The notes beneath the pieces were generated by a model. That model was given only the letters and a program-made list of their open reading frames with translations. It searched no databases and was not told the origin of the DNA. This document shows positions 1-7,921 of a DNA stretch of 64,000 bases, piece after piece (position 1 is the stretch's first letter; each line of letters starts with the position of its first letter). The position numbers and the translations under genes are program-made. Source of the stretch: Acidobacteriota bacterium (GTDB lineage Bacteria; Acidobacteriota; UBA6911; RPQK01; JAJDTT01); the NCBI GenBank assembly GCA_022827025.1, contig JAJDTT010000278.1:1-64000 (forward strand). The letters are read 5' to 3'.

Positions 1-804
1 ACCTGGTCGGTGATGCTCGCGTTCGGGGCAGCGCTGGGAGGACTCGTCGCCGGGACCTGGGGCATCTATCCGGCCTTCATCATCGACGCCCTCAGCTTCG
101 TGGTATCGGCCGTCATCCTCTTGGGAGTGCAGTACCGGAAGACACCCGAAACGCCCGACACGCTCGGCCGCGGCCTGTTCGAGACTGCCGTGGTCCAATA
201 CCTGGAGGGTCTCGTCTACCTCCGGAACAACCGGGATATCCTGGTGACGGCCCTCCACAAGGGAGTGAGCGCTCTGGTCTATACCCAGGGATTCCAGGTC
301 GTCAAGGTGGTCATCGGCCGCAGTCTGTTTCCCTTGGGCCAAGCGGGCGGAATCAGCCTCGGTCTGCTCTTTTCCGCTACCGGACTGGGGACGGGTATCG
401 GCCCCATCGCCGCCCGCCTGTGGACCGCGGACCGGCCGGACCGGCTCCGCCTGGCCCTGTTCGCCGGCTATTTCCTGAGCGCTCTGGGCCTGGGGATCTC
501 GTCTCTTCTCATCAACCTGGAGACCGTGCTCCTGGGAAGCCTGTGGGCCGGGGTCGGCGGCGGAATCATCTGGGTCTTTTCCACCCAGCTCGTGCTCCAA
601 TCCGTGCCGGACAAAGTACGGGGACGAGTCTTCTCCACCGAGTACGCCATCTTCACTCTGCTGTCCACGTTCGGCGTAACGGCGACCGGGTTTGCTCTGG
701 ACTCGTCTCTGAAGGTGTCGGAAATACTGGCGGGGATGTCTGTCCTGACGCTGGTTCCCGGCGGCTTGTGGCGTATCTGGCTCTGGCGCCGCGCGCGACG
801 GTAG
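1..804 (+). CDS. MFS transporter, C-terminal part (5' end outside window)
   Basis: The reading frame is open from base 1, so the true start lies outside; about 267 residues are visible. They are very hydrophobic, with at least six or seven likely membrane segments separated by short basic loops, as in the second half of a major facilitator transporter. The segment reading FIIDALSFVVSAVIL near residues 26-40 resembles the multidrug or siderophore exporter branch (EntS/MFS_3-like). The last membrane helix is followed by a basic tail (WRRARR) and a TAG stop. Substrate cannot be read from the sequence. It is followed by a repeat-containing gap and is not obviously in an operon with the next gene. 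Confidence 0.8.
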   Translation, partial: TWSVMLAFGAALGGLVAGTWGIYPAFIIDALSFVVSAVILLGVQYRKTPETPDTLGRGLFETAVVQYLEGLVYLRNNRDILVTALHKGVSALVYTQGFQVVKVVIGRSLFPLGQAGGISLGLLFSATGLGTGIGPIAARLWTADRPDRLRLALFAGYFLSALGLGISSLLINLETVLLGSLWAGVGGGIIWVFSTQLVLQSVPDKVRGRVFSTEYAIFTLLSTFGVTATGFALDSSLKVSEILAGMSVLTLVPGGLWRIWLWRRARR

Positions 805-820
805 CCCCCCCTTGCAGTCC

Positions 821-920
821 TGCAAATTCATGTATTCGGAAGGGGTCCAGCCTCGGATTCGAACCCCGTAGGGGCACCCCTTGTGGGTGCACTCTTCTTG
901 TGGGTGCCCTCTTCAGTCCG
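821..920 (+). repeat. Dispersed repeat A, copy 1 (diverged)
   Basis: This roughly 100-base element resembles 16704-16808 (+) and 51031-51136 (-). The core is GTAGGGGC-ACC-CCTTGTGG-GTGC (868-890), followed by a second, tandemly duplicated CTTGTGGGTGCCC at 897-909. It is less well conserved than the other two copies. With repeat B at 1001-1034 it forms the same A-then-B pair seen at 16704-16880. The 805-1147 gap holds nothing else I recognise. Confidence 0.75.
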
Positions 921-1000
921 AACCAGACCAGGACCAAGCCAACCACGGGGACGTGGTGCGGGGATCCTGAAGGGCCGTCCGGATGATCTCGGCAGGTGAC

Positions 1001-1034
1001 GCCGGGCGGGCGACCACAAGGGTCGCCCCTACGA
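1001..1034 (-). repeat. Dispersed repeat B hairpin, copy 1
   Basis: A perfect 8-base stem (GGGCGACC at 1008-1015, GGTCGCCC at 1021-1028) closes a 5-base loop and is followed by CTACG. Read on the minus strand it is GTAGGGGC-GA-CCCTTGTGG-TC-GCCC, the same core as repeat A but inverted. Near-identical copies lie at 16848-16880 and, in the other orientation, at 59189-59217. The frame of the next gene stays open through it, but that translation is an artefact. Confidence 0.8.
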
Positions 1035-1147
1035 ACCGGGAGGCAATCGGCTTGAAGAACGGTTCCTGCTTCAGTAGCCTCCCGGAGACCGTTCGTGGCG
1101 AACGCTGCCACGGGCCATCGCATACGGCTTGTCCGAAGGCACGCACG

Positions 1148-2107
1148 GTGCAGATTTCCGAGATCATTCGATCGGTGCATTTTGCGGAGCGTGATCCGGG
1201 GCGCAACTGGGTCAAGGATGCGCACATCGCCGTGGATCAGGATACGCCGCTGGATTCCACGAAGATCCTCACTCCCAATGTGATTCGGCTACCGGACGGG
1301 CGCTACCGCATGTACTACACGGGACTCGGCCTCGGCCGTCCCGTCGTCGAGTCGGAAGGTTACGTTCTGAGCGCCAGGTCCGATGACGCCGCGGTGTGGT
1401 TCAAGGATCCGGGAATTCGGTTGGATGTCCACTCTCCCGACGCGAACCGCAGGGTGCTCTGTCCGGACGTCATCCCGCTGCCCGGCGGACGGTACCGCAT
1501 GTACTATGAAGCCAGGACGGCGTCGGGTCCCACCAGCGTCCTGAGCGCCGTCTCGGAAAACGGACTCGACTGGGAGCCGGAGCCCGGGATTCGAGTCGCC
1601 GACGGCCGGTGGTCCTACGGATCGCCCCGGTGCCTCTATTTCCGGGGCTCGAACGGCGGACTCCGGTACCGGATCTATTGCCACCACTACTCCCATCCTC
1701 TGAAGCCGGGTCTGACGTCGCAGAACCATATCGTGAGCGCCGTCTCGGAAGACGGGCTCGACTTCGAGCTGGAACCGGGAGTGCGCATTCCCCAGGAGAC
1801 CCGTTACGAGGACTATGCCGTGTATGCGCCGGAAGTGCTCCGCCTGGCCGGCGGCACCTATCGAATGTACTACGCCGCCTGGACCCACGATCCCATGCAC
1901 GGACGGATCTTCACGGCAGTCTCCCGGGACGGACTGCACTGGAGGAAGGATCCCGAGCCCTGTCTCGACATCGGCGGTCCCTGGGACCAGACGCACGCCT
2001 CCGAGCCGTGCGTCATCGACTTGGACGATGGCCGCTTCCGGCTCTTCTACGAAGCCTGTGATGCGAATGGCCGCTGGCGCATCCTGAGCGCCACGTCGTC
2101 GAACTGA
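1148..2107 (+). CDS. Five-bladed beta-propeller protein, glycosidase-like, cytoplasmic
   Basis: 319 residues from a GTG at 1148. The frame is open further upstream (to 983), but that part translates the repeat and is rejected. Five internal repeats are visible: PNVIRLPDGRYRMYY, PDVIPLPGGRYRMYY, a third ending in LRYRIY, PEVLRLAGGTYRMYY and PCVIDLDDGRFRLFY. Four are followed by an S-x-DGL-x-W-like strand and the last ends ILSATSSN. This matches the five-bladed propeller fold of GH43/GH32/GH130-type enzymes. No signal peptide is seen. I cannot place a catalytic acid trio with certainty, so activity on a glycan is inference. The next gene starts 27 bases downstream and encodes a secreted propeller-like protein, so the two may form an operon. 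Confidence 0.7.
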   Translation: MQISEIIRSVHFAERDPGRNWVKDAHIAVDQDTPLDSTKILTPNVIRLPDGRYRMYYTGLGLGRPVVESEGYVLSARSDDAAVWFKDPGIRLDVHSPDANRRVLCPDVIPLPGGRYRMYYEARTASGPTSVLSAVSENGLDWEPEPGIRVADGRWSYGSPRCLYFRGSNGGLRYRIYCHHYSHPLKPGLTSQNHIVSAVSEDGLDFELEPGVRIPQETRYEDYAVYAPEVLRLAGGTYRMYYAAWTHDPMHGRIFTAVSRDGLHWRKDPEPCLDIGGPWDQTHASEPCVIDLDDGRFRLFYEACDANGRWRILSATSSN

Positions 2108-2134
2108 TCTCCGAGTCCGGCGGAAAGGACCCCC

Positions 2135-3793
2135 ATGACAAGCTTCGAGCGCCTGCCGACATCCGCTCCGCGAGGTCCGCTCGCCTGCCTGACGTTGTTC
2201 CTGCTCACGGCGCCGCCGGCTTGGGGAAAGTCCGCGTCCCCGCTTGACATCGGTGACCGGCGCCAGGTCTTCATCGACCATCGGTTCCTGGAATCCTCCC
2301 AGGGAGTCCGGTTGCAGGTTCATCCTCCTCGAAAGACGGGCGAGATGACCATCGCCCAGGAACACCCCTGGGAGAGCCGGAGAGTGGGCCTGTACGGCAC
2401 GGTGCTGAAGGTGGGCGAGACCTACCACATGTGGTACGAGTCTCTGGCCAATTTCGACCGCGACGAGGCGGGGGGCCACACCCTGAAGGTGGAGCGGGAC
2501 CGGAGCGGCTGGCGCCGCTACATGTGCTACGCACGCTCTCGCGACGGGGTCACCTGGGAGAAGCCGAACCTGGGGCTGGTCGAATTCGAGGGCAACCGGA
2601 AGAACAACATCGTGGCCGGCCATGGCGCCGCCGGAATCGAGAAGCAGGCCTATGGAATGGTCTTCCTGGACCCCAACGCTCCGCCCGGGGAGCGCTTCCG
2701 CCTGGTGGTCCGGCTGCGGGGCGACGGACGCAACCAGCTCAACGTCTACTCGGCCCCCGATGGGATCCACTTTCGGCCGACCTACGAGCGTGTCCTGAGC
2801 TACCGGGACGACCGCAGGCACCATCTGGACACCTACAACATCATCTTCTGGGACGATCGAATCCGGAAGTACGTCGCCTATGTGAGACGGAACGCTCCGG
2901 GGCCCGGCCAACACCGGACCAACGCCCGCAGCGAATCCCTCCGCCTCGACCGGTTTCCAGACATCGAAGATTCGGCCCTCTCGCTGTCCCCCGACCGGCT
3001 GGACCTGCACCACTTCGACCCCATCTCCAAGACCCGGGTCCCGGTGGCCGATTTCTACACCAGCATCGTCGTGAAATACCCCTGGGCGCAGGACGCCTAC
3101 TACGCCTTCCCTTCGCTCTACTACCACTACGACGGCCGATTCCTGCACGAGTTCAGGGAGGAGACCCCGCACAACACCGGGGCCAACGACATCCGCTTTG
3201 CCGCCAGCCGGGACGGGATCGACTGGCAGCGCTACGACCGGCGCCCATTTGTGGAGCTGGGAATGGACGGAGAGTTCGACACCCGGGACAGCTACATGGT
3301 CCACGGCGTCGTGCCGGCGCTCAACGGCCGGGAGATGTACCTCTACTACTCGGGCAAGGACATGCTGCACGCCTGGGGTTGGGACGACCGGAGAAATCGC
3401 CTGATCCGGAATGCGGGTCTGGCTCCCGCTCGTGAGAAGAGCGCCATCAGCCGGCTGGTCCTGCGCCGGGATGGGTTCATCTCGGTCCGGGCCGATACCT
3501 CGGGCGGAGAATTCACGACGCCGTTACTGATTTTCCACGGCAGCGAGCTGTTCCTGAACGTGAACACCTCTGCCGGTGGCATCGCCCGCGTGGCGGTTCT
3601 CGATTCGGACTTCAGACCCCTGGACGGGTACTCCTTGCAGGACAGTGACCGGATCCATACCACCAACCGGATCGACCGGCGGGTTTCCTGGAACGGAAAA
3701 TCGGACCTGAGTTCGCTGGCGGGACGTCCGGTCCGGCTCCACTTCGAGTTGCGCGATCTGGATCTCTACGGCTTCCGGTTCCGAAATCCGTGA
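2135..3793 (+). CDS. Secreted propeller / glycosyl hydrolase-like protein
   Basis: 552 residues. ATG preceded by GGAAAGGA at good spacing. Residues 1-32 look like a signal peptide (basic start, LACLTLFLLTAPPAWG, then KS). The mature part opens with DIGDRRQVFIDHRFLE, then repeats of the type YHMWYES and YARSRDGVTWEKP, typical of propeller proteins related to GH32/GH43 that are frequent in Acidobacteriota and Planctomycetota. The C-terminal beta domain ends with RVSWNGKSDLSSLAG. It is a clear paralogue of the minus-strand gene at 57459-59078 (shared FIDH/FVDD start, YxMWY, GxxWEKPxLGLV and VSWNGxSDLSSL blocks). Likely acts outside the cytoplasm on a glycan or glycoside; substrate unknown. Confidence 0.72.
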   Translation: MTSFERLPTSAPRGPLACLTLFLLTAPPAWGKSASPLDIGDRRQVFIDHRFLESSQGVRLQVHPPRKTGEMTIAQEHPWESRRVGLYGTVLKVGETYHMWYESLANFDRDEAGGHTLKVERDRSGWRRYMCYARSRDGVTWEKPNLGLVEFEGNRKNNIVAGHGAAGIEKQAYGMVFLDPNAPPGERFRLVVRLRGDGRNQLNVYSAPDGIHFRPTYERVLSYRDDRRHHLDTYNIIFWDDRIRKYVAYVRRNAPGPGQHRTNARSESLRLDRFPDIEDSALSLSPDRLDLHHFDPISKTRVPVADFYTSIVVKYPWAQDAYYAFPSLYYHYDGRFLHEFREETPHNTGANDIRFAASRDGIDWQRYDRRPFVELGMDGEFDTRDSYMVHGVVPALNGREMYLYYSGKDMLHAWGWDDRRNRLIRNAGLAPAREKSAISRLVLRRDGFISVRADTSGGEFTTPLLIFHGSELFLNVNTSAGGIARVAVLDSDFRPLDGYSLQDSDRIHTTNRIDRRVSWNGKSDLSSLAGRPVRLHFELRDLDLYGFRFRNP

Positions 3794-3810
3794 CCGCGCG
3801 AAAACCGCCG

Positions 3811-4836
3811 TCACGGCTCGGGACTGACCGAGAGGTAGGCGATGATGTTGGCCAGGTGCATGACGAACTCGGCCGTGATCATGATCTTGTCGCCCAGCGT
3901 CGGCGTCGGGGTCCAGAACTTGGTGTTCTCCCAGTGGCCGTCGTCGAACTGGTGCTGGACGAACCAGTCCCCCATGCGCTGCGTCCAGGCCCGGTACGCC
4001 TCCTCCCGCGTCGCCACGTACAACAAGCCTGAACCCCAGCCCGACTTGCACACCTGCTTGGACCGGAACTGGATGTCGTCCGTGCTCATGGAGAATCGTT
4101 CGTAATCCCGGGCCAGCCGCAGCCAGCGGTCCTCCCCCGTGGCCTCGTGGATGTGCAGCAGCCCCGCGGCGGCGATTCCGCCGTTGAAGTGGTGTTGCCA
4201 GGGCTCGTCCTTGAGGGTGACGTAAAACGCCGCCTCCTGAGGATCGTAGTCGCGAACCAGACCCTGGGAACGCCTGTAGACGGCGTAGAGGCAATGCTCG
4301 GGATCGGGCTGCAGATCCCACAGCCGCTGGAGCCAGCGGCCGGACTGGACCGCTTCGGGAACGCGGCCCACCAGGGAGAGGGTCATGGCGGCTTGGGCCG
4401 TGGGGAACAGCTCCTGGTCCCCTTCGACCCCCTCGTGCGAGTTGGCGTAGAAGCCCCCGGTCTCCGGGTCCTGCCAGGTGAGCAGACTCCGCGTGCAACG
4501 CCGCACCAGGTCCAGCCGGCCCAACAGGCCGGCGCCGTAGATCAGGCAGGCCAGAGGGTACGAGCCGTAGCGGAGCTGGGGTCCTGCCGTCGTGGCGCTC
4601 TCGTCCAGGGCGCCTGCGGGGGTGATCCGGTTGCGATCGACCCAATCCAGCAACCGGTGGCCCGCTTCGGTTTCACCCATGAGGGCGAATGCCCAGGGAA
4701 CGCGATAGTAGTAGTTGCGCTCCGTGACGTTCCCCAGGGATCCGTCCGGATTGATGCGTTCCAACATCCAATCGGCGCCCTTCCGGCAGGAACGCCGGTA
4801 GCTCTCCAGTTTCGTTTCGACATCGATGACTTGCAT
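3811..4836 (-). CDS. Alpha/alpha-toroid protein (prenyltransferase / squalene-oxidase-repeat-like)
   Basis: 341 residues; ATG at 4836 behind GAGGAGAAGGA. It has repeated helical units with W-x-Q-DPETGGFYAN, DGSLGN and DGHWENTKFW, the Gly/aromatic turn pattern seen in alpha/alpha toroids such as prenyltransferase/squalene-oxidase-repeat proteins and some polysaccharide lyases or glycosidases. No signal peptide and no DxDD cyclase motif were found, so a terpene cyclase is unlikely. It is last in a minus-strand operon after an SDR and two epimerase-like genes, which suggests sugar or polyol metabolism (inference). Its end faces the end of the propeller gene 17 bases away. Confidence 0.55.
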   Translation of the reverse strand: MQVIDVETKLESYRRSCRKGADWMLERINPDGSLGNVTERNYYYRVPWAFALMGETEAGHRLLDWVDRNRITPAGALDESATTAGPQLRYGSYPLACLIYGAGLLGRLDLVRRCTRSLLTWQDPETGGFYANSHEGVEGDQELFPTAQAAMTLSLVGRVPEAVQSGRWLQRLWDLQPDPEHCLYAVYRRSQGLVRDYDPQEAAFYVTLKDEPWQHHFNGGIAAAGLLHIHEATGEDRWLRLARDYERFSMSTDDIQFRSKQVCKSGWGSGLLYVATREEAYRAWTQRMGDWFVQHQFDDGHWENTKFWTPTPTLGDKIMITAEFVMHLANIIAYLSVSPEP

Positions 4837-4866
4837 TTGTCCTTCTCCTCGCCTGAATGGTTCCCG

Positions 4867-5652
4867 TCAGCGCGCGGTGAATCCCCCGTCCACCGGGAGC
4901 AGGACGCCGGTGACCCAACGTGCTTCGTCTGAAGCCAGGTAGACGGCGGCGGCGGCCACGTCTTCCGGTTCGCCCAGCCGTCCCAGCGGGTGGTCCCGAA
5001 TCATTTCGTTCCAGGCGTCCGGGTCCTCCTTGAGACGGCGAAACATCTCCCGGTTGATGTCGGTGATCACGAAGGAGGGATTGATGGCATTCACCCGGAT
5101 GTTGTGCTTGCCGAAATCGACGGCCATTTGCCGGGTCAGGACGGACACGGCTCCCTTGGAGGCTCCGTAGGCCGGTCGAATCGGCAGGCCGACCAAGCCT
5201 GCCACCGACGACATGTTGACGATGACGCCCCCACCCTGGCGGATCATTCCGGGAATCACCGCCCGGCTCATGAGGAAGACGCCCTTGGCGTTGACGCGGA
5301 GGGTCTTGTCCCAATCCTCCTCCCGGGTGTCGAGCACGGTCTCCCGGGAAGGGATGACTCCGGCGTTGTTGACCAGGATGTCGATTCCCTCCAGCAGAGA
5401 GTGGGCTGCGGAGACCATTCGCTCCACCTGGCTCGACGATCCCACGTCGCCCACCACGGCGTGAGCTTCCCCTCCCTTTCGGCGAATCGATTCGACGACC
5501 TGGTGCGAAGCCCGCTCCTGGATATCCACGACGACGACCCGCGCCCCCTCCGCGGCGAAACGGCGGGCGATGGCCTCTCCGAGACCGGCGGCGCCGCCGG
5601 TGACCAGCGCCCCCTTCCCCGCCAGCCGTCCCGATGGCAATTGGCGTGTCAC
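4867..5652 (-). CDS. Short-chain dehydrogenase/reductase (SDR)
   Basis: 261 residues from a GTG. Classical SDR: the cofactor motif TGGAAGLG is near residues 18-25, NNAG at 95-98, and the catalytic set is Asn121, Ser149 (in NMSS), Tyr162 and Lys166 (YGASK). An acidic residue (VVDI, Asp43) ends beta-2, which favours NAD over NADP. The C-terminus (WVTGVLLPVDGG) is typical of 3-oxoacyl-ACP-reductase-like or sugar/polyol dehydrogenases. It lies 30 bases before the toroid gene and downstream of two epimerase-like genes. The substrate cannot be read from sequence. Confidence 0.9.
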   Translation of the reverse strand: MTRQLPSGRLAGKGALVTGGAAGLGEAIARRFAAEGARVVVVDIQERASHQVVESIRRKGGEAHAVVGDVGSSSQVERMVSAAHSLLEGIDILVNNAGVIPSRETVLDTREEDWDKTLRVNAKGVFLMSRAVIPGMIRQGGGVIVNMSSVAGLVGLPIRPAYGASKGAVSVLTRQMAVDFGKHNIRVNAINPSFVITDINREMFRRLKEDPDAWNEMIRDHPLGRLGEPEDVAAAAVYLASDEARWVTGVLLPVDGGFTAR

Positions 5653-5735
5653 GCGGATGCCCTCCGTCCGGATGTTGCACGGTTCGCTTGATACTTCATC
5701 GATCCCACCCTACCAGCATCCATCCCATGGGGACG

Positions 5736-6464
5736 TCACCGTTTCCAAAAGTCCTCGAAACCGAAGGTCGGACGCCAGCCAAAGACTCGCTTGACCTTCT
5801 CATTGGAGAACTGGCCGTGGGGGAAATCGGCAGAGACGAAGTAAGCTTCGTACCGGGACGGCAATTGCTCCAGAGGAATGTCCAGGGCCAGGGGAAACAG
5901 GGCCGCCGCGTCCTGCCAAGTGACGGTGAACGGAACAAACGTGGGCTCGTCGTCCGGTCGCGGCCGAGTGTCCCGGAAATGGTAGAAGAGGAACGAGGTG
6001 ACATGGAGATCGTGATTGCGGGTGAAGATCCGGCAGACCTCCTCGGCCAGTCCCTTGGTCAGGGCATACAGGTGGGTTCCCGGCCGGGGAGTGACGTCCG
6101 GATGCATGGCGAAGTCATAGGGTTCGCAGGTGGCGGGTCCCGTGATGGCATAGAAGGGACCGGTCTGGATGAACCGTCGGATCCCGTGCCTGCACGCCGC
6201 CGCCAACGCATTGTAGGCGCCCCGGGTGTTGACGTCGAAAGCCAGGCGCCGGTGATGCCGCAGCACGGACAGGTTGATGATGGCGTCCATCCCCTCCGCC
6301 GCATCGATGACCTGCTCCAGGTCGGCGACGTCGACCCGCCGGTACTCGTGACGCCCTTCAGCGGACTCCTTGACGTCGGTCAGCCTCAGTTCGTGCCGGC
6401 CCTCCAACGCCCGGACCACGTGAGGTCCCAGGTATCCGGCGGCGCCCAGAATCAGGACCTTCAC
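5736..6464 (-). CDS. NAD-dependent epimerase/dehydratase (extended SDR)
   Basis: 242 residues starting at a GTG whose last two bases overlap the TGA of the upstream gene (GTGA), so translation is probably coupled. The longer open frame to 7010 is the antisense-like extension through the neighbour and is rejected. GAAGYLG at residues 7-13 is the Rossmann nucleotide motif, Asp30 (RLTD) ends beta-2, and Tyr133/Lys137 (YALTK) is the catalytic pair. DFxxDTRPRPDDE-like and FGWRPTFGFEDFW segments match sugar-nucleotide epimerase relatives. The family's usual length is about 300, so this is a short version. Role in sugar or lactone metabolism is inferred. Confidence 0.82.
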   Translation of the reverse strand: MKVLILGAAGYLGPHVVRALEGRHELRLTDVKESAEGRHEYRRVDVADLEQVIDAAEGMDAIINLSVLRHHRRLAFDVNTRGAYNALAAACRHGIRRFIQTGPFYAITGPATCEPYDFAMHPDVTPRPGTHLYALTKGLAEEVCRIFTRNHDLHVTSFLFYHFRDTRPRPDDEPTFVPFTVTWQDAAALFPLALDIPLEQLPSRYEAYFVSADFPHGQFSNEKVKRVFGWRPTFGFEDFWKR

Positions 6465-7135
6465 GCCGGCCTCCAGGTCGATTCGAATCCCAGGGTCCGC
6501 TGGGCCCGTTCCGTACCGTATCGTTGTCCGGGAACTTCGGACTGGATGTGGAACACCGAATACCCGGGCAACTCTGCCGTCAATGACCGTCCGACGGCCT
6601 CGACAGCGTCTTGGACGGTGACACCGTCGGCGCAGGAATGCTCCGTGCTCAACAGGATCGAACCCAGCCTGAGACAGACGACCTGGAGCTTTCCCTCTCT
6701 CGCGAACTCGCGGCACACGATCTCTCCCAGGCGGTAGGCGAGAGTCGGCGGTTCCTCCGCCGGCCAGGGCAACCATCGCTCGGTGACCCGGAGATCGGCG
6801 GGATACCGGTCCATGACGGCGAGGGAACTCAATTGAACGACACGGGGAACGCCGGCCTCCGACGCCGCCCGGAGCAGGTTGTACAGACAGCGCGTCTGTC
6901 GATCCAGTCGCAAGGAAACGTCCTCGGAAGGGTCGGTCCAACCGGACCAGATGATGGCGTCCATTCCCTCGACCAACAACCGGGTCTCGGCGTCGTGATT
7001 CAAATTGCACGGAACGAAAGCATGACGGCTCCTGACCGGCCGAGTGTCGGTGAGGACGACCCGGTGACGCACGGCCAGAGCCTGGGACAGATGTTGGACA
7101 AGCCGATTCCTGGCGGTTGTGAGCAGCAGCTTCAT
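6461..7135 (-). CDS. Epimerase-like Rossmann protein lacking the usual catalytic Lys
   Basis: 224 residues from ATG 7135 (an in-frame extension to 7183 is possible but is not supported by a start signal). The fold looks like a short NAD-dependent epimerase: MKLLLTTARNRL at the N-terminus, LVEGMDAIIWSG mid-protein and VVQLSSLAVMDRY before the active site. The Gly-x-x-Gly-x-x-Gly motif is replaced by TTARNRL, and the YxxxK motif reads YRLGE (Tyr134, Glu138). It may bind a nucleotide poorly or not at all. It is coupled by a GTGA overlap to a related protein with an intact active site, so a regulatory or heterodimer role is possible (inference). Confidence 0.68.
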   Translation of the reverse strand: MKLLLTTARNRLVQHLSQALAVRHRVVLTDTRPVRSRHAFVPCNLNHDAETRLLVEGMDAIIWSGWTDPSEDVSLRLDRQTRCLYNLLRAASEAGVPRVVQLSSLAVMDRYPADLRVTERWLPWPAEEPPTLAYRLGEIVCREFAREGKLQVVCLRLGSILLSTEHSCADGVTVQDAVEAVGRSLTAELPGYSVFHIQSEVPGQRYGTERAQRTLGFESTWRPA

Positions 7136-7165
7136 AGGCCGACTCGAATCGAGCGGCGCCGACAC

Positions 7166-7178
7166 TGACGTAACGTCA
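7166..7178. promoter_or_regulatory. 13-base perfect palindrome, possible operator
   Basis: TGACGT-A-ACGTCA is a perfect inverted repeat 31 bases upstream of the ATG at 7135. An AT-rich stretch lies just beyond it at 7178-7188 (AATCAAAATTA). Position and symmetry suit a repressor site for the 7135-3811 operon. No regulator gene lies nearby, so this is a guess from shape alone. Confidence 0.35.
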
Positions 7179-7243
7179 ATCAAAATTACAGGGTTCTCGT
7201 GGAATGATCCAGGCTGGGGAGTGGGGTGACGTGGATGTCGCCG

Positions 7244-7757
7244 TCACTGAGGCCGCGCCATGTCCGGCGGTGGATCGGTATCGATTCTGGGATACAGCCA
7301 GGAGTGGGTCAGCCCCGGGTGGCGTTTGCCGTAACGGAAAGGTACATCCTGGGTCCAGTTGCTGGGGATGGTCAGGCAGAACAGCAACAGGCAGGCGAAG
7401 ACGATCCGCTGGGCGGCCAGAGGGCGCTTCGGGGTCACCCTCCGGGGGGCGGGTCCCGGATCGCTCCGGAGACGGCCCTGCCTCCGAAGACGGGAGCGAT
7501 AGAGCAGAAACGCCCCCAGCAGGGACATCAGGAGGTTCAGGGTCTGACCCGTCCCGATGGGGAGACGGTGGGTCGGATAGTCGCGGAAGAGATCGATGAC
7601 GAAGCGGGGAAGCGCGTACCAGAAGACGAAGCGGGCCGCGACGGCGCCTGGGGTCTTGTTGGTCTGCCTGACCCGGAGCAGGTACCCCATACCACCAGAG
7701 GTGCACTCCGGCGACGTCGAAGAGGATCGGATCGATCTGGTGGGTGTAGGGTCCCAT
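7244..7757 (-). pseudogene. lgt: Broken prolipoprotein diacylglyceryl transferase (lgt remnant)
   Basis: An ATG at 7757 starts MGPYTHQIDPILFDVAG followed by VHLWWYG, which is the Lgt N-terminus (HQIxPxLF...WYG). Around 7690 that frame turns into nonsense. The next frame over continues with TNKTPGAVAARFVFWY, PRFVIDLFRDY and GTGQTLNLLMSLLGAFLLY, which is the last Lgt membrane region including the FxRDY segment. The 150 or so middle residues, including the HGxxxG-type catalytic region, are missing, and the two pieces are out of frame. A further segment in the second frame has one membrane helix and SNWTQDVPFRYGKRHPGL. Lgt normally attaches diacylglycerol to lipoproteins; an intact copy is presumably elsewhere, since Lnt and Lol genes are intact here. 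Confidence 0.72.
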
Positions 7758-7921
7758 CGCCGATTGGATCTGCGGCAGAGTTCAGTTTGTTGCTGGAAAT
7801 CGATGAATTTCGGACATCGAGAATTGGACAGGAGCAGCCGTTTGCCTGTCCGAAGGCGCTTGTGGCTGCGGTGAACGGAAGGCAACCTCCCGGACGGGAG
7901 CGAGTGGAGCCGTGAGAGCGG

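Noticed and set aside
983-1147. N-terminal extension of the first propeller protein
   Set aside because: It translates repeat B and has no family similarity; GTG 1148 gives a protein that begins at the fold.
1289-3370. A 693-codon minus-strand open frame opposite the propeller genes
   Set aside because: Val/Arg/Asp-rich shadow of two recognisable plus-strand genes.
3811-4836. Terpene (squalene-hopene) cyclase
   Set aside because: There is toroid-like repetition but no DxDD motif, and the length is half that of such cyclases.
7826-7851. GGACAGG/CCTGTCC hairpin as terminator of amt
   Set aside because: The stem is perfect, but no T-run follows on the minus strand and the loop is 12 bases, so an intrinsic terminator is not supported.
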